This document shows, one piece after another, positions 1 through 6,616 of a stretch of DNA of 10,433 nt. The notes under the pieces were generated by a model, which did no database searches, was not told where the DNA came from, and was given only the letters and a program-made list of their open reading frames with translations. Numbering within the stretch: the first letter of the stretch is position 1; each line of letters opens with the position of its first letter. This DNA is from JAJFVC01 sp039698075 (GTDB taxonomy: Bacteria; Planctomycetota; Planctomycetia; Pirellulales; Thermoguttaceae), in NCBI GenBank assembly GCA_039698075.1, contig JBDKTJ010000022.1:1-10433 (forward strand), given 5' to 3'. Made by a program: the position numbers and the translations under genes.

Positions 1-893
1 CCGTAGGCAAAATCTTCCCCAAAAGTGAATTCAGCGTCATCGGCCTCTCTGAATGTTTTGGCCGTTTCGTCGCGATCATTGCCCTGACTCGTCGAATCCT
101 GTTCGATCGCGGAATCGGTGTTTGCCAACCCAAAACCGGCTTCCTCTTGCGCCTGCTGCTGTAATAGCTTTTTCTCTTCTTCGCGGAGCTTCTGCTGCCG
201 GGCCATCTCCTCCTGCTGAAGTTTCAGTTGCCGCGCAACCTCCTCCCGCTCTTGAGCCGTCAATGGCGGTGGACAGGTTCCGGTCGTCGATTTTGCGCCA
301 ATCTGAAACGCCGTGACCGCCGCGCGTGCCTCTTTGTCCTTCGGCAACATCTCCAACACGCGCTGCCAAAACACGATCGCTTGATTCACAAGCCCCATCC
401 CGTCGAGCACGACCGCCGCCAGCCGATTGCACGCCGGATCTTTCGGCGCTTTCGTCAACGCCGCTTTCAAATAACACAACGCGCTGTCATTGTCGCCCGA
501 CTGCTTGGCCGCCGTAGCCATCGCCGTCAATGTCGGAACATCCCAAGGATCTTTCCTTAACGCCTCCAAACCATGCCGAATGGCCTCGTCCCACAACCCT
601 TCAGCTAAGGCCTTTTTTAGCGCGCCGCCAACCGCCCGCTTTGCAAACCAACCTGCTTGGTTGTTTTTCTTATGATTCTGAAACTTTTTATGAAGATTTT
701 CAAGATATGCACGCACATAAACCGGATTGCCAGGATCGCCAATCACGCATTGGGCCAGCAAATCAGCCGCAAAATCAAAATCCTGCGGCGTAGTCGCTTT
801 CTTGCCGGCCCGCTTAAAAGCATCCTCCAACCGCGCCCGCTTCACGGCGGAAATCGCCCTGCCATGCACCGATTGCTGCATACGTTCAACCAT
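1..893 (-). CDS. TPR / coiled-coil protein, planctomycete type (C-terminus outside window)
   Basis: The gene runs off the left edge; about 297 residues are visible. There is no signal peptide, so it is probably cytoplasmic. Residues about 33-75 form a helical N-terminal unit (TTPQDFDFAADLLAQCV, then IGDPGNPVYV). Residues about 97-200 hold at least three TPR-like helix pairs (GLWDEAIRHGLEALRKDPWD, ALCYLKAALTKAPKDP, QAIVFWQRVLEMLPKDKEA). Residues about 211-252 are a highly charged Gln/Glu/Lys coiled coil, followed by an acidic, low-complexity stretch. From memory this matches a TPR family common in Planctomycetes with no assigned role; a scaffold function is inferred from the repeats only. The ATG at 893 follows GGAGG (899-903) with 5-base spacing and overlaps the end of the GT39 gene by 8 bases (ATGGTTGA), so translation is likely coupled. 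Confidence 0.85.
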   Translation of the reverse strand, partial: MVERMQQSVHGRAISAVKRARLEDAFKRAGKKATTPQDFDFAADLLAQCVIGDPGNPVYVRAYLENLHKKFQNHKKNNQAGWFAKRAVGGALKKALAEGLWDEAIRHGLEALRKDPWDVPTLTAMATAAKQSGDNDSALCYLKAALTKAPKDPACNRLAAVVLDGMGLVNQAIVFWQRVLEMLPKDKEARAAVTAFQIGAKSTTGTCPPPLTAQEREEVARQLKLQQEEMARQQKLREEEKKLLQQQAQEEAGFGLANTDSAIEQDSTSQGNDRDETAKTFREADDAEFTFGEDFAY

Positions 894-2856
894 GTCCGCC
901 TCCCCCCGCGTCTTCTTTGGCCACTCCTTTCTCACTCAATGCCGGCAACCCAAGCTTCTTGCGAACTCGATTCGCTTCGTCGATGGTGATGTGGTAGATA
1001 TAGATCGAATAGCCAGCCATTGCCACTGGCTGAAAGTTGAGGAAATACCGATACTGGCGGCTGCGATCATAGATGTAGTTGACGCTCAGAGCATACCAGC
1101 CTGGTTTCGGGGCAGGCTGCTGTGTTGTGATTGCATTCCTAGTCACAGCGTAAGATGGACCGGCAGAATACACTTCGGACGAGCAACTCTGTAGAGGCAG
1201 CGGAGTCTCTGCAACACCCGCAAGCGTTGCTGAGGACAGGCCATCGCACGCAAATCCATCCAGTTTCACATCGGGATGCACATCAAGCCAGTCTTTCAAA
1301 TAGAACAAGTCTTGCCCCCAGTCGATGTTGCTGTCGAGCAAATGACGAGGGGCATTCCAAACACCGGAAGCCAAGGCACGGTGGATCGATGGGAAGAAGC
1401 CGCGATTCTCGCTAAGCTGTTTAGCCGGCGGTGGAGAGGGGGGGGCGTCTGATGTTGGGAGCACGGCAGCTAGTTCGTTGAAGTACGACAAACTGTGTGG
1501 GCAAATGCTCAGGCTGCTAGTGACCGACGATGCGATCGCTACAACCACCGCCGCCGCCATCACTTGCCGTCCTTTGGTGAAAGGACGCCTTTCAAATACC
1601 CTTGCTGCCTTGCTGGCCCAAGTAAAAAGGAACGGCATTGCGGGGATCACATAGCGAGAATGCACCGAAAATCCGGTTTGGCTACTAACGAAAACCAGGA
1701 CTGTAAGAAATGGTGCGAATATGACCATTTCGCTTCGCCACGATGCGCAGTGACCGCGACCAAGAAGGGTGCCTACAACAGCCAACGCCACCAGGCACCA
1801 CGTCCCCAGCGGCTCCTTGATAGCCAACGCGTAGAGATAGTAGTACCACCAACCATGGTCCGCCCATTGGCCGCGCAGATAGGACGGCAATCCACGTTCA
1901 AAATCATATCGTTGCGTGTCAATGCCCTGCACCATATTGGCTGGCAGCGGCACCGGCAGCTTTGCCAGCCATGTACCGGCGAACCGATTGGCTCCATCCG
2001 ATGGCACGTCCTTCAAGGACTTTGCACCGCTCATCATGCACGTATGAAAATGGAAATCGCCCAGTTGCCGGAAGGAACCCTCGAAGCCATAACCGATGTT
2101 GATCACCAGCACACTGACCACCAGCAACAACAAAAGCTGTGCCACCTCATATCGCCTATGTTTATTAGATGTCTTTTGCAGATCGAATAGACGGCCGACC
2201 AGCCACATCGCCAGCCACAAGGGATAAAATATCACCAGAGTGAACTTGGTCAGTTCCGCCAACCCGAGCACCACCCCGGCAAACACGGCACGGTCCCAAT
2301 GAGGATCGCAGAACCAAAGCCAAAACACATAAGCCGCAGTAATCCCCAGGCTAGCCGCCGCGATATCCGGACAGATTGTCGCGCCCCAGGCAAGCAGCAT
2401 GGGTGAAAAACACCATAGCATCAACGCACAAAGGCCGGCGGCTTTGCCAAAAACATCCCGGCTGAAGCGATAGGTGATATAACCACCTAGAAGACTCAGT
2501 GGAATGCAAGCCCAACGGGCCAACGCAAAGTACCATCGCACATCGTTAACATCATTCGCCTTGATAAAAGCGTTGCCGAGCGCCCATTCGCAACGGCTGA
2601 GAGGGGCAGGCGAATACGGCGACCAATCGGTTCTGGGGGAACCGATGGCAACCGGTGCGGTGGCGACAGCCCGTATCAAGGGTGGATTCGCGTGGAACAC
2701 ATCGAAACGAAATGTATACCAAGAATACAAGCCGGCGGCCATATGGCCGACTTCCGTCCGGTTTGGGCTGGTACGCCAGTCGATCCAGGCCAGGATCACC
2801 GCGAGCACGGTAAGAAGCATCATGACCGCGGCACGATGCCAGCCGTCATGTCTCAT
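886..2856 (-). CDS. GT39/PMT-type integral membrane glycosyltransferase (GT-C fold)
   Basis: 656 residues. GT-C enzymes of this type use a polyprenyl-phosphate sugar on the outer face of the inner membrane to glycosylate a protein, lipid or glycan; the acceptor cannot be read from sequence. After the first membrane helix (about 10-25) comes a loop with an acidic residue (RTEVGHMAAGL, E35) and HANPPL (55-60), the usual layout of the PMT_2/ArnT-like catalytic loop. Some 9-11 hydrophobic helices follow to about residue 430. The C-terminal part is soluble and probably periplasmic; it contains NIDWGQDL and an aromatic-rich end, seen in planctomycete members. I chose ATG 2856, with GAAGG (2864-2868) 7 bases upstream, over the in-frame TTG at 2883. 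The gene overlaps the C39-like gene by 11 bases and the TPR gene by 8. A run of eight C lies in its coding strand (1438-1445). Confidence 0.87.
   Translation of the reverse strand: MRHDGWHRAAVMMLLTVLAVILAWIDWRTSPNRTEVGHMAAGLYSWYTFRFDVFHANPPLIRAVATAPVAIGSPRTDWSPYSPAPLSRCEWALGNAFIKANDVNDVRWYFALARWACIPLSLLGGYITYRFSRDVFGKAAGLCALMLWCFSPMLLAWGATICPDIAAASLGITAAYVFWLWFCDPHWDRAVFAGVVLGLAELTKFTLVIFYPLWLAMWLVGRLFDLQKTSNKHRRYEVAQLLLLLVVSVLVINIGYGFEGSFRQLGDFHFHTCMMSGAKSLKDVPSDGANRFAGTWLAKLPVPLPANMVQGIDTQRYDFERGLPSYLRGQWADHGWWYYYLYALAIKEPLGTWCLVALAVVGTLLGRGHCASWRSEMVIFAPFLTVLVFVSSQTGFSVHSRYVIPAMPFLFTWASKAARVFERRPFTKGRQVMAAAVVVAIASSVTSSLSICPHSLSYFNELAAVLPTSDAPPSPPPAKQLSENRGFFPSIHRALASGVWNAPRHLLDSNIDWGQDLFYLKDWLDVHPDVKLDGFACDGLSSATLAGVAETPLPLQSCSSEVYSAGPSYAVTRNAITTQQPAPKPGWYALSVNYIYDRSRQYRYFLNFQPVAMAGYSIYIYHITIDEANRVRKKLGLPALSEKGVAKEDAGGGGHG
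1438..1445. repeat. Homopolymer of eight G (C on coding strand) inside the GT39 gene
   Basis: Eight consecutive G on the plus strand. On the coding strand they form C8 within codons for a Pro-rich segment (SDAPPSPPPAKQ) that links the membrane part to the C-terminal soluble part of the transferase. A tract of this length is a possible slippage site. The reading frame is intact in this copy. Confidence 0.6.
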
Positions 2857-3544
2857 TGTGCTGCCTTCGCCGATAGAGAGCAAACGACCAGAACAAAAGA
2901 ATCACCATGCCGATACACAGCAGTCCGTAGCCAGTCCAACGACTCCACTTTTGGCTGACCGGCTCTTTGGGCACGAGGACATAGCCAGAATAGCCACGAA
3001 GTACCCTGTCTTCAGGGAGCCAACCAAGCCTTGTTGAGACTGTATCGATCGTGGAATACTTCTTCGTGCTGGAATCATAACCAAGGAGCAAGAAAAAGTG
3101 TCCACGATTTTTTTCAACGCTCCATACACCATGCACGATGAAGGGACCAGAAACACTTCTTAAATCGCGAGGCTCGACATACCTCGCCTCGGTCGCCAAG
3201 CCGAGCTGTTCGGCCGCGCCCTGCAAATCCTTCAGCGAACATCCTTGATCAGGATCGACATGGACAATTTTTTTGATATCATCCAGCCTGACTTGCTTAT
3301 TCTGCAATTGCATCAGCACAAGTAAGGCAAGCGGCCCGCAATCTCCCTTTTCGCGCCACCAAGGCTCCAATCGCAAGTCTTCGGGCGGCCCGATGGAATC
3401 GGTTTTGTTAGCAGATGATGCGTTGACCGGCGATGCCGTTCTGTTTTTCTCGGCATGCACGTCCCCTGCCCAAAGAACACCAACGGTGTCGCAGGAAAGA
3501 ATCAGCAAGCCAAAAATACAAAATCGCTTCATATTTGTACTCAT
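2846..3544 (-). CDS. C39-like papain-fold peptidase, exported, with C-terminal membrane anchor
   Basis: 232 residues. An N-terminal signal peptide (hydrophobic about 7-26, possible cleavage after VHA) is followed by a papain-like domain of about 130 residues. Visible triad candidates are Cys69 in GDCGPLAL, His149 in RGHFFLLLGYD and Asp167 in STIDT, in the order and spacing of peptidase family C39. The usual oxyanion Gln about six residues before the Cys is not present (sequence PWWREKGDC), so catalysis is likely but unproven. Residues about 203-223 form a membrane helix followed by YRRRQHNET, giving an anchored protein with the domain outside the membrane. There are no ABC-transporter domains, so this is not a bacteriocin exporter. 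ATG 3544 starts 2 bases after the LolA-like stop; ATG 3532 and ATG 3583 are alternatives. It overlaps the GT39 gene by 11 bases. Confidence 0.8.
   Translation of the reverse strand: MSTNMKRFCIFGLLILSCDTVGVLWAGDVHAEKNRTASPVNASSANKTDSIGPPEDLRLEPWWREKGDCGPLALLVLMQLQNKQVRLDDIKKIVHVDPDQGCSLKDLQGAAEQLGLATEARYVEPRDLRSVSGPFIVHGVWSVEKNRGHFFLLLGYDSSTKKYSTIDTVSTRLGWLPEDRVLRGYSGYVLVPKEPVSQKWSRWTGYGLLCIGMVILLFWSFALYRRRQHNET
2864..2868 (-). promoter_or_regulatory. Ribosome binding site that decides the GT39 start
   Basis: GAAGG on the minus strand, 7 bases before ATG 2856. It lies inside the end of the C39-like gene and favours this ATG over the upstream TTG at 2883. Confidence 0.55.
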
Positions 3545-3546
3545 AA

Positions 3547-4677
3547 TCAATTTCTTTTGCGTCGTCTGCGCCAGACAAGGCATGTCACAGCCACAATTAG
3601 CAGGGAACTTGTTATGATAAGCGTGGATTTTCGTCCGGGCTCCTCCAGTAGTTGCCTACCTTTGATGACGGGCATAGTAAATGGATCGGCGGTGTCCTTG
3701 CCGCAAACTGTATAAGTGAAATTTCTTGCCGCATCGAAAACTAATACCCCTTGCGGGATATCAATGTCGAACTGCTTGTCCGGTACATCGTCGAAATGCA
3801 CCGCCTTCACTTTGTACTCCGATCGGCTCGCCACCTTTCCCCAAAGCGGCTCTTTTTCGGCGATAATGCTTGCGTACCGGTCCACAACCTGGGTGAACGG
3901 AAGCCACAATCCCGGTTTGACCTCCCGGTAATCGCTATTGTGGAACTCAAATCGGGGCGGTTTGTCGGGCCCCCAGCAATACTTGCGCTGAGGAATCGCA
4001 AACCCGCGATCCACCGCCACGCAAAAACGATCCATCCCCGGCCATTCGACGACCCAGCACAAAACACCGTCAACCTGTTCGGGCTTCAAAAGAACCCGAT
4101 ACTGGGCCTTGTTTTTGCGGAGGAATTCCGGCAGGAACGGATGGTCCGCATCGTCGGCGTATTGCTTTCGAATAGCCTGAATATCGACATCCTTGGCAAC
4201 CCCGCCCGCCTTGGCAATATGAGCCGGAGTATCCAAGAAAATGTTGCGCGTAAAATAAAGGCCGGCGTAAATATCCAGACTTTGGCTGAAGCGGTCGATA
4301 AATGCGTTTGTCCCAGCTGCATCCCACTGGAGCACGTATCGGTTCTTTGCGACGCACTTCTTGGGTTCGGCTGGAACTGCAACACCTTTGATTGTTGTCG
4401 GTTGTGTAAATCGCCGTTGGTTGAACCACTTGCCTCCACGATAGGCAAGCGTCCATTCCGCCGGCAAAAGTCCTCCAGAGGCCGCTGTCTGTGTCAGATC
4501 TTCGCACTTGGTACGTTCGTAACAGACGAACATGCTTTTCGATTCGAAAAACATTTTTTCATAACGTTCAAGACCTTCAATAACTTCCTCAACCGTTGGC
4601 GGTTGTTGGGCCATAGCCATCTGTGTCAGCAACACTACACAGCCAAATATGCAAGAACTTCTCACAACCGAATTCAT
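3547..4677 (-). CDS. LolA-like (outer-membrane lipoprotein-sorting fold) exported protein with C-terminal anchor
   Basis: 376 residues. A clear signal peptide (1-23, ending AMA before QQPP) leads into a region of alternating beta strands, from about 45 to 325, that resembles the LolA/LppX fold seen in many planctomycete exported proteins. Examples are EWTLAYRGGKWFNQRRF, QYRVLLKPEQVDGVLCWVVE and the late strand-rich segment with FDIDIPQGVLVFD. Seven to eight Cys lie in the exported part. Residues about 352-369 are a membrane helix followed by WRRRRKRN, so the protein is probably held in the inner membrane with its domain outside. Known LolA-fold proteins carry lipids or lipoproteins; the ligand here is unknown. 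ATG 4677 is chosen because TTGGAG (4684-4689) sits 6 bases upstream and the signal peptide follows at once; an in-frame ATG at 4764 would put 29 unlikely residues before it. The C39-like gene follows after 2 bases. Confidence 0.68.
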   Translation of the reverse strand: MNSVVRSSCIFGCVVLLTQMAMAQQPPTVEEVIEGLERYEKMFFESKSMFVCYERTKCEDLTQTAASGGLLPAEWTLAYRGGKWFNQRRFTQPTTIKGVAVPAEPKKCVAKNRYVLQWDAAGTNAFIDRFSQSLDIYAGLYFTRNIFLDTPAHIAKAGGVAKDVDIQAIRKQYADDADHPFLPEFLRKNKAQYRVLLKPEQVDGVLCWVVEWPGMDRFCVAVDRGFAIPQRKYCWGPDKPPRFEFHNSDYREVKPGLWLPFTQVVDRYASIIAEKEPLWGKVASRSEYKVKAVHFDDVPDKQFDIDIPQGVLVFDAARNFTYTVCGKDTADPFTMPVIKGRQLLEEPGRKSTLIITSSLLIVAVTCLVWRRRRKRN

Positions 4678-4683
4678 AACGAG

Positions 4684-4689
4684 CTCCAA
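4684..4689 (-). promoter_or_regulatory. Ribosome binding site that decides the LolA-like start
   Basis: TTGGAG on the minus strand, 6 bases before ATG 4677. The leader TTGGAGCTCGTT resembles that of the small Cys-rich gene (TTGGAGACTCGTCAA). The rest of the 177-base gap (4678-4855) shows no convincing terminator or promoter. Confidence 0.65.
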
Positions 4690-4855
4690 GATACAAGATC
4701 TCCCCAGACGTTTGTCGCTTGCCATGCGTGACTTCTCGCCCATAACAAACTGGCAGGTGACCATGCCACTACGGTTGCTCCAATCACAAATTGCAGATTA
4801 ACACTCTGTTTAAGCTAATGCTCCTGACGCAAGAGTCTGCAGTCGAGAATTGACA

Positions 4856-5209
4856 TCAACCGCCATTGCCATTACCACCGCCACCGCCACCGCCACATGG
4901 AGTGCCGGTTAATTGATAACGGGTCGCAGTGCAATTGATATTGTCCCTGCATGGAACTGTAGTGGTGGTGTACGTAGTGTCACCTGCGATGAGATTGTAT
5001 CTTATCATGCAACCACAGCCGCCTGACATGCAATTGCCACCATAACAGACATAGCTTCTTGTGGTGTTAAACTGGCTGCATGTTATGTCGCTTCCCATCA
5101 AATGGGCTGTTTCGTTGGCGGAAACAGCAACGCCGGGAGTGCCCGACGAAAACACGCAAAACAGACCAACGGCGATGCAGACAACGGCAAAAAACAACAA
5201 ACGATTCAT
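4856..5209 (-). CDS. Small exported Cys/Thr/Gly-rich protein of unknown function
   Basis: 117 residues; I do not recognise a family. Residues 1-31 form a signal peptide (hydrophobic 4-20, probable cleavage after VSA). The mature part has eight Cys (44, 55, 60, 65, 67, 87, 93, 105), including a tight CMSGGCGC motif, which suggests up to four disulfides. It has a Thr-rich stretch (DTTYTTTTVPC, 77-87) and a tail of seven Gly then NGNGG. Lys is absent and charge is low. No lipobox or membrane helix follows the signal peptide. ATG 5209 is supported by GGAG (5219-5222), 9 bases upstream; the in-frame TTG at 5224 overlaps that site and is rejected. It lies in the same direction between an exported unknown protein (114 bases before) and the LolA-like gene (177 bases after), so it may be expressed separately. 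It could be a structural surface protein, a processed peptide or a secreted effector. Confidence 0.75.
   Translation of the reverse strand: MNRLLFFAVVCIAVGLFCVFSSGTPGVAVSANETAHLMGSDITCSQFNTTRSYVCYGGNCMSGGCGCMIRYNLIAGDTTYTTTTVPCRDNINCTATRYQLTGTPCGGGGGGGNGNGG
4874..4894 (-). repeat. Seven-codon Gly repeat (GGC/GGT) at the 3' end of the small Cys-rich gene
   Basis: Three perfect GGCGGT hexamers plus GGT on the minus strand encode the Gly7 tail. A tandem hexamer could change copy number without breaking the frame. Confidence 0.75.
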
Positions 5210-5218
5210 TTGACGAGT

Positions 5219-5224
5219 CTCCAA
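5219..5224 (-). promoter_or_regulatory. Ribosome binding site that decides the small Cys-rich gene start
   Basis: TTGGAG on the minus strand, with 9 bases between GGAG and ATG 5209. The 114-base gap holding it (5210-5323) shows no clear terminator or sigma-70-type promoter that I can defend. Confidence 0.65.
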
Positions 5225-5323
5225 TCATCCAAAACAACTGCGAACTACCAAGTAGCCTCGCCGATGTCGCAGCTTACCGACGAGTGTTATGTTTTTGTAT
5301 GTTTCCGCTATGACGACGGCCTT

Positions 5324-6616
5324 TTATGGTTCTGCCGACACTTTTTCGGTATTCTTGATCACCTCAGAGTTCTTGGCTGCCCAATAAGCCATCCATGTTG
5401 TAAACGGATCTTTGTTTCGCAAGAGACATAAGGCATGCGCGGCATGGCTGCACGGCAAAATGGTTTTGAACGAACGGTGATCCAGCGGTGGCAATCGGTC
5501 AATATCGGCAATGCAAGCAGAAACCGCGTGTGCAACCGTTTCTCTTGATGGACGCGCCGGTTCCTGCACAAGCGATATCCATTCCAGGTGATGTCCAATG
5601 ACGGTTATTTGATCCAAAAGAGAATCTTCGTAAATGATCCCTTTTGTTCCGCCCCCCGGCCAAGTTTGGTCCCAACCGCCTTCGACAAGCTTCGTCTTCT
5701 CCAACCTCGCCGAAATGTTCGCAAGCCGTTGAACGGCCCGCTGTCGATTCGATGAGGAAAGAATGCGATATTGGCTGTCAACCTGCAGAACAACTGCAAT
5801 TGTGTACGCAATATGGCATCCACCGCAAGCCCCCTGTCCACAGGGGACAGCCATCAAGTGTTCAACCAACTCATCGAACGAATACCGATTGCCGAACTGA
5901 TCCGTCCACGACGTCTCCGGCGGAAGCCATAAAGCGAGCGCGACGCCGATAAACTCTAATTCCTTGCTCCACTCGAATCGCATCACTGCTTCCTGCAAAA
6001 TGTCGGCAATCGTGCCGCAACGCCCGGAAGCGGTTGTCACGGGCGTGTTGAGCGGTACCCCGGTCTCCCCAAGAACCATCAGGAGTTGGCCGTAGTGTCC
6101 CTCGGCACGGTTGTATTTGGCATCCATCGTTCCCGACTGAACGACGTTGATTCCAAAGGGTGAATCGACAAGGAAACTGGCGCCGTTGGGCGTTGTTCGC
6201 TCGCGACACAGCTTGTCGCTCAACAGCGTCTCAACCATCGTCGTGCCAGATCGTGCTTGCCCGACCATTTGTTTGGTGAAATTTGCATTCCTGCCCCAAA
6301 GCTTGAGTTCGTGAATCAGCGAAGGAACTGTTGGTGGGTGCCACAGAGGGCGGGAGGCATTAAGGGCTTTGATGAGTTGCTCGTCCGTAACCACATCGGC
6401 CAAGCCGACAACCGGTTCGATCTTGATTGGGATTTGGCGAGCTTTGATGCTCAATGGCAACCTTTCCCCGCGGGCCGCTCGCCGGGCGGGAATGTCGGCG
6501 CTCACCGTCGCTCTCTGAAAAGCTCCATTGTGGCACAGAGCAACGATCGCTGCCGTGCCGCACATTAATACGGACACTAGGCCAACGACAAGAGTCTTTT
6601 TCTGCAGGTTTATCAT
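5324..6616 (-). CDS. Exported or membrane-anchored protein of unknown family, Cys/His clusters, possible alpha/alpha-toroid
   Basis: 430 residues. An N-terminal hydrophobic segment (about 8-28) after a basic start acts as a signal peptide or anchor, so the rest is probably extracytoplasmic. The body is mostly helical. Notable conserved-looking motifs are GQARSGTTMVETLLSDKLC (119-137), EGHYGQLL (172-179), SGRCGT (197-202), PCGQGACGGCHIAYTIAVVL (258-277), EGGWDQTWPGGG (312-323), GHHLEW (341-346) and PCSHAAHAL (388-396). The Cys/His sets could bind a metal, and the GG(C/W) motifs with helix pairs recall alpha/alpha-toroid folds such as prenyltransferase/cyclase or LanC-like domains. That resemblance is only by eye and I assign no reaction. 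The ATG overlaps the stop of the TMTC-like gene (ATGA, 6613-6616) and lacks a strong ribosome site, which points to coupled translation. Confidence 0.72.
   Translation of the reverse strand: MINLQKKTLVVGLVSVLMCGTAAIVALCHNGAFQRATVSADIPARRAARGERLPLSIKARQIPIKIEPVVGLADVVTDEQLIKALNASRPLWHPPTVPSLIHELKLWGRNANFTKQMVGQARSGTTMVETLLSDKLCRERTTPNGASFLVDSPFGINVVQSGTMDAKYNRAEGHYGQLLMVLGETGVPLNTPVTTASGRCGTIADILQEAVMRFEWSKELEFIGVALALWLPPETSWTDQFGNRYSFDELVEHLMAVPCGQGACGGCHIAYTIAVVLQVDSQYRILSSSNRQRAVQRLANISARLEKTKLVEGGWDQTWPGGGTKGIIYEDSLLDQITVIGHHLEWISLVQEPARPSRETVAHAVSACIADIDRLPPLDHRSFKTILPCSHAAHALCLLRNKDPFTTWMAYWAAKNSEVIKNTEKVSAEP

Noticed and set aside
3751..4731. 326-codon open frame on the plus strand.
   Set aside because: It is fully antisense to the LolA-like gene, has no domain-like features or plausible signal sequence, and is best explained as a shadow of coding on the other strand.
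4678..4764. Upstream ATG of the LolA-like gene at 4764.
   Set aside because: A start there would bury the signal peptide behind 29 residues, while ATG 4677 has a well-spaced TTGGAG site.
4856..6616. Lanthipeptide-type cluster: Cys/Thr-rich precursor, LanC-like toroid, C39 protease.
   Set aside because: No LanB, LanM or other dehydratase is present, the small protein has a Sec signal peptide instead of a leader with a double-Gly site, the possible toroid is exported, and the C39-like protein has no ABC transporter domains.
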